NCBI GenBank assembly: GCA_035624355.1
Contig: DASPRQ010000085.1
Span: forward strand, 1-64,000
Source of the DNA: Usitatibacter sp035624355
GTDB taxonomy: Bacteria; Pseudomonadota; Gammaproteobacteria; Burkholderiales; Usitatibacteraceae
Length of the DNA stretch: 64,000 nucleotides
Reading direction: 5' to 3'
Shown here: positions 24,731-34,887 of the stretch, piece by piece
How the letters are laid out: each line of letters begins with the position of its first letter
Numbering within the stretch: position 1 is the first letter of the stretch
Position numbers and translations under genes: made by a program
The notes under the pieces: model-generated
Database searches by the model: none
What the model was told of the DNA's origin: nothing
What the model saw: the letters and a program-made list of their open reading frames with translations, nothing else

Positions 24731-26118
24731 TGCGCCTCCCACGCGCCGCCCAGCGCGCGGATGAGCGCAGTGCTCGCCGCGAGGCGCCGCGCGCCGAGGG
24801 AGACGAGCGCGCTGTCCTGCGAGAGCTGCGCAGCCTGCACCACGACCACGTTGAGGAAGCTCACGGTTCCCGCCTTGTACTGGTTCAGGGTGAGCGCCAC
24901 GCTCTCGCGCGCGGCGCGGGTCGCTTCTTCCTGGACGACTGCCTCGTCGGCGAGCCAGTGCACCGCGGCGAGGTCGTCCTCCACCTCCTGGAGCGCCTGC
25001 AGGACGGTCTGCCGGTAGTTCGCGACCGCCTCGTCGTAGGCCGCGCGCGCGATGGCGACCTCGGCCCCGCGCGCGCCGAAGTCGAGCAGCGTCTCGGCGG
25101 CGGCCACCCCCAGGGACCAGACGCGGGTCGGGGCGGAGGCGAGATGCGCGATGGAAGCGCCGACCGCGCCGCCGCTCGCCGTGAGGTCGAACGACGGATA
25201 GTACGCCGCCTCGGCCACGCCGATGCCCGCGTTGGCCTGGGCCACGCGGCGCTCCGCCGCGGCCACGTCGGGACGGCGTTCCAGCAGCGTCGAGGGAACG
25301 CCCGGCGGCACCGACGGAACGTAGGCCTCGACGTCGGCCGGCTCGATGGAGAACGAGCCGGGAGGGCGGCCCACGAGGACGGCGATGGCGTGCTCGAGCT
25401 GGGCGCGCGTGGCGCGCAGGTCCAGCGCGTTGGCCTGGGTGCTCTTCAGCTGGGTCTCGGATTGCACGACGTCCACTTTCGCCGCCACGCCCGCGCGGTA
25501 GCGATTCTGGGTGAGGGTGTACGAAGTCTGGAACGCCTTGATCGTGTCGTCCAGGAGTGCGATCCCGGCGTCGGTCGCGCGCAGCTGGAAGTAGTCGGTG
25601 GCGAGCTCGGCCTGCAGCGATAGGCGAACGGCCTCGACGTCCGCTGCGCTCGCCTCCTCCGCGGCGCGATTCGACTCGACGAGGCGGCGCACGCGGCCCC
25701 ACAGGTCCGGCTCCCAGCCCGCGTCGAGGGAGATGCTGTAGTTGCGGGCGTCAGTGGCGTTGGCGCGCCCTCGCGTGGCGCTCGCGCTTGCGCCTACCGT
25801 CGGGAAGAGCTGCGCGCGCGCCGCCTGCACCTCCGCCACCGCCTGCCGGTGCGCCGCCTCGGAGGCCTTGAGCGACTGGTTCGAGACGCTCACCTGCTCT
25901 TCGAGCCCGTCGAGCACCGGGTCGCGGAAGGCTTGCCACCACCGGCCCCTGGGGGCGGCGTCGGCGGGCTTGGCGACGACCCACTCGCCCGCCTCCTTGT
26001 ACGCCGGGGGCGTCTGCACCGCGGGCTTCGAGTAATCGGGGCCGACGGCGCACCCGGCGAGCATGGCCATCGCGAGCGCCGCCGTCGAACGGGAACGGAC
26101 GGATGCAGGGCCTCTCAC
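24727..26118 (-). CDS. RND efflux outer membrane factor (NodT/OprM-type lipoprotein)
   Basis: 463 residues from the GTG at 26118, overlapping the upstream permease stop (GTGA) with GGAG before it. A lipobox MLAGC places the lipidated cysteine at residue 23, followed by AVGPDYSKP, the standard opening of NodT-family factors. Two TolC-like repeats follow, with LATDYFQLRATDAGIALL near 175 and PTLNQYKAGTV-type segments (LTLNQYKAGTVSFLNV near 420). It forms the trimeric outer membrane exit duct for the MdtABC-type pump encoded upstream. Confidence 0.93.
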   Translation of the reverse strand: MRGPASVRSRSTAALAMAMLAGCAVGPDYSKPAVQTPPAYKEAGEWVVAKPADAAPRGRWWQAFRDPVLDGLEEQVSVSNQSLKASEAAHRQAVAEVQAARAQLFPTVGASASATRGRANATDARNYSISLDAGWEPDLWGRVRRLVESNRAAEEASAADVEAVRLSLQAELATDYFQLRATDAGIALLDDTIKAFQTSYTLTQNRYRAGVAAKVDVVQSETQLKSTQANALDLRATRAQLEHAIAVLVGRPPGSFSIEPADVEAYVPSVPPGVPSTLLERRPDVAAAERRVAQANAGIGVAEAAYYPSFDLTASGGAVGASIAHLASAPTRVWSLGVAAAETLLDFGARGAEVAIARAAYDEAVANYRQTVLQALQEVEDDLAAVHWLADEAVVQEEATRAARESVALTLNQYKAGTVSFLNVVVVQAAQLSQDSALVSLGARRLAASTALIRALGGAWEAQ

Positions 26119-29100
26119 GCGGACTCCACGACGAGGTCGGGGTGGCGGCGCCGGAAGGCGCGCCGCGCCGCGAGGCGCAGGCGGTCGAGGTAGAGGTAGA
26201 TCACGGGCGTCGTGTAGAGCGTGAGCAGCTGGCTCACGACGAGGCCCCCCACGATCGAGATGCCGAGCGGCCGGCGCAGCTCCGCCCCGTCGCCCAGGCC
26301 GAGCGCGAGGGGAAGGGCGCCCAGCATCGCCGCCATGGTGGTCATCATGATCGGGCGGAAGCGCAGCAGGCAGGCCTCGTAGATCGCCTCGCGCGGCGCG
26401 CGGCCGTCGCGCCGCTCGGTCTCCAGGGCGAAGTCGATCATGAGGATCGCGTTCTTCTTCACGATCCCGATGAGCAGCACCACGCCGATCAGGGCGATGA
26501 TCGAGAAATCGGTCCGGAAGAGCATGAGCGCGAGGAGCGCCCCGAGGCCCGCCGAGGGCAGGGTGGACAGGATCGTCACCGGGTGCACGAGGCTCTCGTA
26601 GAGCACGCCCAGCACGATGTACACGGCCACGAGGGCGGCGAGCACGAGCCACGGCTCGCTCGCGAGCCCCTGCTGGAAGAGCTTCGCGGTGCCCTCGAAG
26701 GAGGCGTAGATCGAGGAGGGGACACCGATGCGAGCCATCGTGTCGCGCACCACGTCCGAGGCCTCCGACATCGAGACGCCCGGGGCGAGGTTGAAGGAGA
26801 TCGTCGTGGCGGCGAACTGCCCCTGGTGGCTCACCGCGAGCGGCGCCTGCGTGGGCTCGTAACGCGAGAACGCCGAGAGCGGCACCTGACCCTTCGTGGG
26901 CGAGAGCACGTAGATCGAGCGCAGGATCTCCGGGCTCTGCCAGTACTCGGGCGCGGCCTCCAGCACGACGTGGTACTGGTTGCGGTCCTGGTAGATCGAG
27001 GAGACCTGCGCCTGGCCGAACGCGAGGTTGAGGGCCGTGTCGATCGCCTGGGGCGTGATGCCCAGGCGCGAGGCGGTTGCGCGGTCGATGACGAGCGTCA
27101 TCTGCAGCCCCTTGTCCTGCTGGTCGGAGTTCACGTCGGTGAGCTCCGGGCGGTCGGCGAGCGCGGCCTCGAGGCGCGGTCCCCAGGTGCGCAGCAGCCC
27201 GAGGTCGTCGCCGCGCAGCGTGAACTGGTTGCTCGCCTCCGATTCCCGCCCCCCGGAGCGCAGGTCCTGGATCGGGTTGAGGAAGAGGCTCGCGCCGGGC
27301 TCCTTCGACAGGGCCATGCGCATGCGCGTGGTGACCGTGTCGATGTCGCCGCGCTCCTTCAGGGGCTTGAGCGAGATGAACATCCGGCCCGTGTTGGTCT
27401 GCCCGAAGCCCCCGCTGCCCGTGAAGGCGGTCACCTTGTCCACCGCGGGGTCGCGCATGACGATCGCGACGAAGTCCTGGAGCTTGCGGCGCATCGCCTG
27501 GAAGGAGATCTGCTGGTCGGCGTGGATGAAGCCGATGATGCGGCCCGTGTCCTGCTGCGGGAAGAAGCCCTTGGGGATCTTCACGTAGAGCACGAAGTTG
27601 ACCGCGAAGGTGGCGAAGAAGAGCGCGAGCATGGGCAGCGGATGGCGCAGCACGAAGCCGAGGCTCCTCGCGTAGCCGCGGCGCATGCCCTCGAAGGCGG
27701 CCTCGCTCCAGCGCGCGAGGCGCCCGGGAGGCCGCTCGGGGGCGGAGGCGAGGAGCTTCGAGCACATCATCGGCGTGGTGCTCAGCGAGAGGGCGAGCGA
27801 GATGCCCACCGCCACGGAGAGCGTCACCGCGAATTCGCGGAACAGCCGCCCGATGATGCCGCCCATGAAGAGGATGGGGATGAAGACCGCCACCAGCGAG
27901 ACGCTCATCGAGACCACGGTGAAGGCCACCTCGCGGGCGCCGGCGAGCGCGGCCTCGAAGGGCGCCACCCCCCGCTCGATGTGGCGCGAGACGTTCTCCA
28001 GCACCACGATCGCGTCGTCCACGACGAAGCCGGTCGCGATGGTGAGCGCCATGAGCGAGAGGTTGTTCAGGCTGAATCCGAGCAGGTACATCGCGGCGAA
28101 GGTGCCGATGAGGGAGATCGGCACCGCCACGGCGGGGATGAGCGTCGCGCGGACGTTGCGCAGGAAGGCGAAGACCACGAGGATCACGAGCGCCGTGGCG
28201 ATGAGGAGCGTGCGCTCGACCTCGTGCAGCGAGGCGCGGATCGTGCTCGTGCGCTCCATCATGAGCAGCAGCTTCACGTCCGAGGGGATCGAGGCCTGCA
28301 GCTCGGGGATCATGGCGGTGATCGTGTCGACCACCTCGATGATGTTGGCGTTGGGCTGGCGGTTGATGATGATGAGCACCGCGGGCTTGCCGTTGGCCAT
28401 GCCGTAGTTGCGCACGTCCTGCACGCTGTCCACGACCCGGCCCAGGTCGCCCAGGCGCACCGCCGCCCCGTTGCGCCAGGCGACGATCACGGGGAGGTAG
28501 TCGCGCGCGGTCTTCGCCTGATCGTTCGCCTCGACCTGCCACTGGCGGTCGCCTTCCTCGACGACGCCCTTCGGGCGGTGCGCGTTCGTCGCGACGATGG
28601 CGGCGCGCACGTCGTCGAAGCCGATGCCCATGTCGTTGAGCACCGTGGGGTTGAGCTCCACCCGCACCGCGGGCAGCGACCCCCCGCCCACCGTCACCTG
28701 GCCCACCCCCTTCACCTGGGACAGGCGCTGCGCGAGGTTCGTGGAGGCGATGTCGTACATCTGCCCCGGCGTGAACCGGTCGGAGGTGAGCGCGAGGATC
28801 ATCACCGGCGCGTCCGCCGGGTTCACCTTGCGGTAGGTGGGATTGTTGGGAAGGCTCGAGGGCAGGTCGGCGCGCGCGGCCTGGATGGCCGCCTGCACCT
28901 CGCGGGCGGCGCCGTTGATGTCGCGCGAGAGCTCGAACTGCAGCGTGATGCGCGAGTTGCCGAGCGAAGACTGCGAGGTCATCTCGGTCACGCTCGCGAT
29001 GCGCCCCAGGGCGCGCTCGAGGGGCGCGGCCACCGTGGCGGCCATCACCTCGGGGCTCGCGCCCGGCAACGCGGCCGAGACGGAGACCACCGGGAAGTCC

Positions 29101-29219
29101 ACCTGCGGCAGCGGCGAGACGGGCAGCAGCCCGAACGAGACCATGCCCGCGAGCGCGATGCCGGCCGTGAGCAGCGTGGTCGCCACGGGCCGGCGGACGA
29201 AGGGCTCGGTGATGTTCAT
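26115..29219 (-). CDS. mdtC: RND multidrug efflux permease, MdtC-like
   Basis: 1034 residues, the usual HAE1-RND length, with 12 membrane helices and two large periplasmic loops. The proton-relay aspartates sit in GFVVDDAIVVLENVSRH near residue 400 (Asp-Asp) and the TM10 lysine in VKKNAILMIDF near 940. The start MNITEPFVRRPVATTLL and the pairing with a second RND permease just upstream match MdtC of the heteromeric MdtBC pump. The pump expels drugs, bile-salt-like compounds or metal-chelator complexes with proton influx. The start is 19 bases after the mdtB stop. Confidence 0.92.
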   Translation of the reverse strand: MNITEPFVRRPVATTLLTAGIALAGMVSFGLLPVSPLPQVDFPVVSVSAALPGASPEVMAATVAAPLERALGRIASVTEMTSQSSLGNSRITLQFELSRDINGAAREVQAAIQAARADLPSSLPNNPTYRKVNPADAPVMILALTSDRFTPGQMYDIASTNLAQRLSQVKGVGQVTVGGGSLPAVRVELNPTVLNDMGIGFDDVRAAIVATNAHRPKGVVEEGDRQWQVEANDQAKTARDYLPVIVAWRNGAAVRLGDLGRVVDSVQDVRNYGMANGKPAVLIIINRQPNANIIEVVDTITAMIPELQASIPSDVKLLLMMERTSTIRASLHEVERTLLIATALVILVVFAFLRNVRATLIPAVAVPISLIGTFAAMYLLGFSLNNLSLMALTIATGFVVDDAIVVLENVSRHIERGVAPFEAALAGAREVAFTVVSMSVSLVAVFIPILFMGGIIGRLFREFAVTLSVAVGISLALSLSTTPMMCSKLLASAPERPPGRLARWSEAAFEGMRRGYARSLGFVLRHPLPMLALFFATFAVNFVLYVKIPKGFFPQQDTGRIIGFIHADQQISFQAMRRKLQDFVAIVMRDPAVDKVTAFTGSGGFGQTNTGRMFISLKPLKERGDIDTVTTRMRMALSKEPGASLFLNPIQDLRSGGRESEASNQFTLRGDDLGLLRTWGPRLEAALADRPELTDVNSDQQDKGLQMTLVIDRATASRLGITPQAIDTALNLAFGQAQVSSIYQDRNQYHVVLEAAPEYWQSPEILRSIYVLSPTKGQVPLSAFSRYEPTQAPLAVSHQGQFAATTISFNLAPGVSMSEASDVVRDTMARIGVPSSIYASFEGTAKLFQQGLASEPWLVLAALVAVYIVLGVLYESLVHPVTILSTLPSAGLGALLALMLFRTDFSIIALIGVVLLIGIVKKNAILMIDFALETERRDGRAPREAIYEACLLRFRPIMMTTMAAMLGALPLALGLGDGAELRRPLGISIVGGLVVSQLLTLYTTPVIYLYLDRLRLAARRAFRRRHPDLVVESA

Positions 29220-29238
29220 CCGCGGTTCCGGCCGCCTC

Positions 29239-32200
29239 TCATTCGCCCGCCACCGCCTGCTCCCGCGCGCCGCGGTGCCAGCGCTCGCGCCAGCGCCTCG
29301 CGATCCGGTCGAAGTAGAGGTAGATCACGGGGGTGGTGAAGAGCGTGAGGAGCTGCGAGACGGCGAGGCCCCCGACCATCGCGATGCCCAGCGGGCGGCG
29401 CAGCTCCGCGCCCACGCCCCAGGCGATCATGAGGGGGAAGGCGCCCAGCATGGCGGCGAGCGTCGTCATGAGGATCGGGCGGAAGCGCAGCAGGCACGCC
29501 TGGCGGATCGCCTCGCGCGGGGCGAGCCCCTGCTCGCGCTCGGCGTCGAGCGCGAAATCGATCATGAGGATCGCGTTCTTCTTCACGATCCCGATGAGCA
29601 GGATGATCCCGATGATCGCGATGATGCCCAGGTCCTGGCCGGCGACCATGAGCGAGGCGAGCGCGCCCACGCCGGCCGAGGGCAGCGTCGAGAGGATCGT
29701 CACCGGGTGGACGTAGCTCTCGTAGAGGACGCCCAGCACGATGTACATGGTGACGACCGCCGCGAGGATGAGCAGCAGCGTGTCGAGGAGCGAGGCGCGG
29801 AAGGCGAGCGCGGCGCCCTGGAAGCTCGTGCGCACGCTCAGCGGCAGGCCGAGGTCCTTCTCGGCCTTCTCGATCGCGTCCACGGCCTGGCCGAGGGAGT
29901 AGCCGTCCGCCACGTTGAACGAGACCGTGGTCGCCGGGAACTGCCCGAGGTGGTTCATCGCGAGCGCGCCGGTGCGCTCCGCGACGCTCGCGACGGCCGA
30001 GAGCGGGACCTGCGCCCCGCCCGCGCCGGCCACGTGCAGGTCGCCGATCGCCTCGGGGCCGCGGCCGAACTCCGGCTTCACCTCGAGCACCACGCGATAC
30101 TGGCTCGCCTGCGTGAAGATGGTCGAGACGAGGCGCTGCCCGAAGGCGTCGTAGAGCGCGCTGTCGATCGCCGCGGGGGTCACGCCGAGGCGCGCGGCGG
30201 TGTCGCGGTCGATGGTGACGTAGGCCTGCAGCCCCTGGTCCTGCAGGTCGGAGGCCACGTCCGCCACCTGCGGCAGCTCGGAAAGGCGGTCCACCAAGCG
30301 CCCGGTCCACGTGGCGAGGTCGTCGGCGTTCGCGCTCTCGAGGGTGAGCTGGTACTGGGTCCGGCTCACGCGGTCCTCGATGGTGAGGTCCTGCACGGGC
30401 TGCATGTACAGCCCCAGGCCCTCGTGCTGCGCGAGGCGCTCCTTCAGCCGCTGCATCACCACGCCCACCGAGTCGCGCTCGCCGTGGGGCTTGAGCGCGA
30501 TGAGCACGCGTCCCGCGTTGAGGGTGGTGTTCGTGCCGTCCACGCCGATGAAGGTGGAGACGCTGTCCACCGCCGGGTCCTCGAGGATCGTCTCGGCGAG
30601 GGCGCGGCTGCGCGCCGACATCGCCGCGAAGGAGACCGTCTGCGGCGCCTCCGAGATCCCCTGGATGAGGCCCGTGTCCTGCGGCGGGAAGAAGCCCTTC
30701 GGGATCGCGAGGTAGAGGACCACCGTGAGGGCGAGGGTGGCGAGGAAGACGAGCAGGGTGAGCGGCTGGTGGTCGAGCACCCAGGCGAGCGCGCGTCCGT
30801 AGGCCGCGATCAGGCGCTCGAACGCGCCGCCGCTCCAGCGGGAGAAGCGCCCCTCCTCCTCGGCGGGCGTGCGGCGCAGCAGGCGCGCCGACATCATCGG
30901 CGTGAGCGTGAGCGAGATCGCGCCCGAGATGAGGATCGCCACGGCAAGCGTCACGGCGAACTCGCGGAACAGGCGCCCCACCACCTCCCCCATGAAGAGG
31001 AGCGGGATCAGCACCGCGATGAGCGAGAGCGTGAGCGAGATGATCGTGAAGGCGATCTGCCGCGAGCCCTCGAGCGCCGCCTCGACCGGGCGCCGGCCCT
31101 GCTCCACGTAGCGCGAGATGTTCTCGATCACCACGATCGCGTCGTCAACCACGAAGCCCGTGGCGATGGTGAGCGCCATGAGGGTGAGGTTGTTGATGCT
31201 GAACCCCAGGAGGTACATCACGCCGAAGGTGCCGACGATCGACAGCGGGACCGCCACGCTCGGGATGACGGTCGCGCTCCCGCTGCGCAGGAAGACGAAG
31301 ATCACCATCACCACCAGGACCACCGCGAGCAGCAGCTCGAGCTGCACGTCGTGCACCGAGGCCCGGATCGTGACGGTGCGGTCGGTGAGGATGCGCACGT
31401 CCACGGAGGCGGGCAGCGTCGCGGTGAGCGTCGGCAGCAGCTGCTTCACGCGGTCCACGACCTCGATCACGTTGGCGCCGGGCTGGCGCTGCACGTTCAC
31501 GATGATCGCGGGCGTCGCGTCCATCCACGCGGCGAGCCGCGCGTTCTCGGCGCCGTCGATCACGTCGGCCACGTCCGAAAGGCGGATCGGCGCGCCGTTG
31601 CGCCACGCGACGATCACGTCGCGGTACTCGGCGGCGCTCCTCAGCTGGTCGTTCGCGTCGATCGTGTAGGCGCGCGCCGGGCCGTCGAAGCTGCCCTTGG
31701 CCTGGTTCACGTTCGCCGCGGCGATGGCCGTGCGGATGTCCTCGAGCGAAAGCCCCTGCGCGGCGGCGGCCTTCGGGTTGACCTGCACGCGCACCGCGGG
31801 CCTCTGGCCGCCCGAGAGCGTCACCAGCCCCACGCCCGGGATCTGGGAGATCTTCTGGGCGAGGCGCGTATCGACGAGGTTCTGCACGTCGGTCATCGGG
31901 ATCGTGCGCGAGGTGACGCCCAGCGTGAGGATCGGCGCGTCGGCCGGGTTCACCTTGCTGTAGATGGGCGGGGAGGGCAGGTCGGCGGGCAGGAGATTCG
32001 AGGCGGCGTTGATGGCGGCCTGCACTTCCTGCTCGGCGGTATCGAGGTCGATCGCGAGCTCGAACTGCAGCGTGACGACCGAGGCGCCGCCCGAGCTCGT
32101 GGACGACATCTGCTTGAGGCCCGGCATCTGCCCGAACTGCCGCTCGAGGGGCGCGGTGATGGTGGCGGTGGTGATGTCGGGGCTCGCGCCCGGGTAGAGC

Positions 32201-32346
32201 GTGACCACCTGGATCGTCGGGTAGTCGACCTGGGGCAGCGCCGAGAGCGGCAGCTGGCGATAGGCGACGATGCCCGACAGCAGCACCGCCACCATCAGCA
32301 GCGCGGTGGCGACCGGCCGCAGGATGAAGATGCGCGACGGGTTCAC
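29239..32346 (-). CDS. mdtB: RND multidrug efflux permease, MdtB-like
   Basis: 1035 residues from a GTG at 32346 that overlaps the mdtA stop (GTGA). It begins NPSRIFILRPVATALLM, typical of MdtB. TM4 has FVVDDAIVVIENISRY with both aspartates, and TM10 has IVKKNAILMIDFALD. It is clearly paralogous to the following permease (many shared segments such as YESYVHPVTILSTLPSAG versus YESLVHPVTILSTLPSAG), as in E. coli where MdtB and MdtC form a 2:1 heterotrimer. Confidence 0.92.
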   Translation of the reverse strand: MNPSRIFILRPVATALLMVAVLLSGIVAYRQLPLSALPQVDYPTIQVVTLYPGASPDITTATITAPLERQFGQMPGLKQMSSTSSGGASVVTLQFELAIDLDTAEQEVQAAINAASNLLPADLPSPPIYSKVNPADAPILTLGVTSRTIPMTDVQNLVDTRLAQKISQIPGVGLVTLSGGQRPAVRVQVNPKAAAAQGLSLEDIRTAIAAANVNQAKGSFDGPARAYTIDANDQLRSAAEYRDVIVAWRNGAPIRLSDVADVIDGAENARLAAWMDATPAIIVNVQRQPGANVIEVVDRVKQLLPTLTATLPASVDVRILTDRTVTIRASVHDVQLELLLAVVLVVMVIFVFLRSGSATVIPSVAVPLSIVGTFGVMYLLGFSINNLTLMALTIATGFVVDDAIVVIENISRYVEQGRRPVEAALEGSRQIAFTIISLTLSLIAVLIPLLFMGEVVGRLFREFAVTLAVAILISGAISLTLTPMMSARLLRRTPAEEEGRFSRWSGGAFERLIAAYGRALAWVLDHQPLTLLVFLATLALTVVLYLAIPKGFFPPQDTGLIQGISEAPQTVSFAAMSARSRALAETILEDPAVDSVSTFIGVDGTNTTLNAGRVLIALKPHGERDSVGVVMQRLKERLAQHEGLGLYMQPVQDLTIEDRVSRTQYQLTLESANADDLATWTGRLVDRLSELPQVADVASDLQDQGLQAYVTIDRDTAARLGVTPAAIDSALYDAFGQRLVSTIFTQASQYRVVLEVKPEFGRGPEAIGDLHVAGAGGAQVPLSAVASVAERTGALAMNHLGQFPATTVSFNVADGYSLGQAVDAIEKAEKDLGLPLSVRTSFQGAALAFRASLLDTLLLILAAVVTMYIVLGVLYESYVHPVTILSTLPSAGVGALASLMVAGQDLGIIAIIGIILLIGIVKKNAILMIDFALDAEREQGLAPREAIRQACLLRFRPILMTTLAAMLGAFPLMIAWGVGAELRRPLGIAMVGGLAVSQLLTLFTTPVIYLYFDRIARRWRERWHRGAREQAVAGE

Positions 32347-33695
32347 TGCGCGCCCGCGTTCCCCGGCCCCGCGTGCTCACGGGGACGGCGCCCCTGGCCG
32401 TTGCGCTTGTGGGCGCCCCTGGCGGCGGGGCCGCTCGCCGCGCCAGGGGCGGCCGCGCCCGGCGTCACGACCTCGACCTTGGCCCCCTCGCGAATGCGGT
32501 CGACGCCGTCGGTCACGACGCGCTCGCCGGGCTCGAGCCCGGAGTCGATCTCGACGTAGGCGCCGTCCACGGGGCCCGTCGCGACGGGGCGCAGCGTCGC
32601 CGTGTCGTCGGCGCGTACGACCCACACGGCGCTGCCCTGGGAATTGCGCTGGATCGCCGCCGAGGGCGCGACCACCACGCCGCGGTGCGTGTCGACCACC
32701 ATGAGCACGTTCACGAACTGGTTCGGGAAGAGGCGTCCCTCGGGATTGGGCAGCTCCGCCTTGAGCTTCACCGTGCCGGTCGTGACGTCGATCTGGTTGT
32801 CGATGCTCGCGAGCGTCCCGCGCTCGAGCAGCGTCTTCTGGTCGCGGTCCCACGCCTCGACCGCGAGCTTCTCCCCCGCGCGCATGCGCTCGAGCACCCG
32901 CGGCAGGGCGTCCTGGGGGATGGCGAAGAGCACCGTGATGGGATGCACCTGCGTGATCACCGCGATGCCGTTCGCGTCGCTGCTGTGCACGATGTTGCCC
33001 GCGTCCACGAGCCGCAGCCCGAGGCGCCCCGTGATCGGCGCGGTGATCCGCGTGTAGGAAAGCTGCAGCCGCGCGTTGTCCACCGCCGCCTGGTCCACCT
33101 TCACGGTGCCCTCGAGCTGCTTGACGAGCGCGGCCTGCTGGTCGACCTGCTGCGAGGCGATGGAGTCCTGCGCGAGCAGCGTGCGGTAGCGGTCGAGGTC
33201 GACGCGCGCGTTGGCGAGCTGCGCCGCGTCGCGGGCGAGCTGGCCCTCGGCCTGCTCGAGGGCGACCTGGAAGGGCGCCGGATCGATCCGCGCGAGCACC
33301 GCCCCCGCGTTCACGAGCGTTCCGTCGGCGAAGTCGATCTCCTGGAGCAGGCCGTCCACGCGGGGCCTCACGGTCACGGTGCGCAGGGCGACGACGGTGC
33401 CGAGCGCGGTCTGGACCACGTTCACGTCGCCCCGCTTCGCGGCGACCGCTGTCACGGGCTGGACGCGGTTCGCCTCGGCCGCGAAGCGCCCCCCGCCGAA
33501 GCCTCCGCCCCGGGAGCCCCCGCCGGGGGCGCCGGCCTTCGCCGCGACGGCCGCGGGCGGCTGGGAGTGCGTCCATCGCCACGCGAGCCCGGCGCCGATC
33601 GCGGCCAGCGCGAGCACCCCGACGACGACCGCGGGACGGATCCAGCGCCGCCGCGGCGGGCCCACGGGGGCGGGATCGGGCGGGATGGAGGACAT
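32343..33695 (-). CDS. mdtA: RND efflux periplasmic adaptor, MdtA-like
   Basis: 450 residues from the ATG at 33695. One N-terminal membrane anchor (about 20-38) is followed by a Gly/Arg-rich linker (about 55-70), then the adaptor core: barrel-sandwich strand LGTVVALRTVTVRPRVDGLL, hairpin coiled coil (about 135-205), and ITAPITGRLGLRLVDAGNIV. The C-terminal tail of about 40 residues is Ala/Gly/Arg-rich and low complexity. It links the MdtBC permeases to the outer membrane duct. It is the first gene of the six-gene operon; 86 bases separate it from srkA upstream, which hold an imperfect GC hairpin near 33751-33775 but no clear promoter. Confidence 0.92.
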   Translation of the reverse strand: MSSIPPDPAPVGPPRRRWIRPAVVVGVLALAAIGAGLAWRWTHSQPPAAVAAKAGAPGGGSRGGGFGGGRFAAEANRVQPVTAVAAKRGDVNVVQTALGTVVALRTVTVRPRVDGLLQEIDFADGTLVNAGAVLARIDPAPFQVALEQAEGQLARDAAQLANARVDLDRYRTLLAQDSIASQQVDQQAALVKQLEGTVKVDQAAVDNARLQLSYTRITAPITGRLGLRLVDAGNIVHSSDANGIAVITQVHPITVLFAIPQDALPRVLERMRAGEKLAVEAWDRDQKTLLERGTLASIDNQIDVTTGTVKLKAELPNPEGRLFPNQFVNVLMVVDTHRGVVVAPSAAIQRNSQGSAVWVVRADDTATLRPVATGPVDGAYVEIDSGLEPGERVVTDGVDRIREGAKVEVVTPGAAAPGAASGPAARGAHKRNGQGRRPREHAGPGNAGAQ

Positions 33696-33781
33696 GGGGC
33701 GGCGGGGAATGTCGAAATGGGCTTGGACCGGCAGTTTCCTAGAGAATCGGGGCCCGGAACGGGCCGATTTGTAACGAGACG

Positions 33782-34822
33782 CTATTCGGGCACGAGCGGC
33801 GGCTCGCTGAGCGCCGCCACCTGCTCGCGCAGCTCCAGGATGCGGTCCTGCCAGTAGCGCGGAGTATTGAACCACGGAAACGCGATCGGGAAGGCGGGGT
33901 CGTCCCAGCGGCGGGCGAGCCAGGCCGAGTAGTGGAGGAGCCGCAGCGTGCGCAGGGCCTCGACGAGGTGGAGCTCGCGATCGTCGAACTCGGCGAAATC
34001 CTCGTAGCCCGCGAGCAGTCGCCCGAGCTGTCGTCCCATGGAGCGGCGGTCGCCCGAGACCAGCATCCAGAGGTCCTGCACCGCCGGGGCCATGCGGGCA
34101 TCGTCGAGGTCCACGAAATGCGGCCCGCCGGGGCCGTGGGCGCCCCCGGGCGTCCAGAGCACGTTGCTCGGGTGGCAGTCGCCGTGCACGCGGATCCACG
34201 CGACGTCGCCCGCCCGCGCGAACGCGTGCCGGACGCCTTCGAGCGCGAGGTCCGCGGCCTGGCGCCACGCGGCCTCGAGGTCGGCCGGAATGAAGCCGCT
34301 CGAGGCGAGCCAGGCGCGCGGCTCCTCGCCGAAAGTCGCGACGTCGAGGCGCGGGCGTTCCGCGAACGGCCGCGCCGCTCCCACTGCGTGGATGCGGCCG
34401 ATGAAGCGGCCCAGCCACTCGAGGACCTCGCCGTCCTCGAGGTTCGGCGCGCGGCCGCCGCGGCGCGGGAAGACCGCGAAGCGGAAGCCTTCGCTCTCGT
34501 GCAGCGTCGCCCCGGCGAGCTCGAGGGGCGCGACGACCGGAACCTCGGCCTCGGCGAGCTCGCGCGCGAAGGCGTGCTCCTCGAGGATCTGGGCGCTCGT
34601 CCAGCGCCCGGGCCGGTAGAACTTCGCGACCACGGCGGGGTGCCGCGCCGGGGGCCCGGTCCCGGGCCCTTCCTCGACGCCCACCTGGTAGACGCGGTTC
34701 TCGTAGCTGTTGAGCGCGAGCAGCCGCCCGTCGCAGCGCAGCCCGAGCGCCTCGAGCGCGTTCAGCACGACGTCGGGCGTGAGGAGCGAGTAGGGATGGG
34801 AGCCTTCCACGCGAGCGATCAT
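33782..34822 (-). CDS. srkA: Stress response kinase A (YihE/RdoA family)
   Basis: 346 residues. The aminoglycoside-phosphotransferase-like kinase fold shows SYENRVYQVGVE near 40-50, the lysine strand VVAKFYRPGRW near 69, the catalytic loop HGDCHPSNVLW near 214 and metal-binding FVDLDDARMAPAVQDLW near 237. The family is a Ser/Thr kinase that protects E. coli against stress-induced killing. Compared with E. coli (328 residues) it has a small Gly/Pro insertion (EEGPGTGPPARHP) near 50-62. It lies upstream of the mdt operon on the same strand. Confidence 0.93.
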   Translation of the reverse strand: MIARVEGSHPYSLLTPDVVLNALEALGLRCDGRLLALNSYENRVYQVGVEEGPGTGPPARHPAVVAKFYRPGRWTSAQILEEHAFARELAEAEVPVVAPLELAGATLHESEGFRFAVFPRRGGRAPNLEDGEVLEWLGRFIGRIHAVGAARPFAERPRLDVATFGEEPRAWLASSGFIPADLEAAWRQAADLALEGVRHAFARAGDVAWIRVHGDCHPSNVLWTPGGAHGPGGPHFVDLDDARMAPAVQDLWMLVSGDRRSMGRQLGRLLAGYEDFAEFDDRELHLVEALRTLRLLHYSAWLARRWDDPAFPIAFPWFNTPRYWQDRILELREQVAALSEPPLVPE

Positions 34823-34887
34823 AAACGGGGCGGTGCTAGAATCGCCCTACTGCGCCCCCGCTTTCCCCCCACATTCCGGAGACAAGC

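Noticed and set aside
33751..33775. Imperfect GC hairpin between srkA and mdtA as a terminator
   Set aside because: No U-run follows on the minus strand and the stem has bulges; too weak to call.
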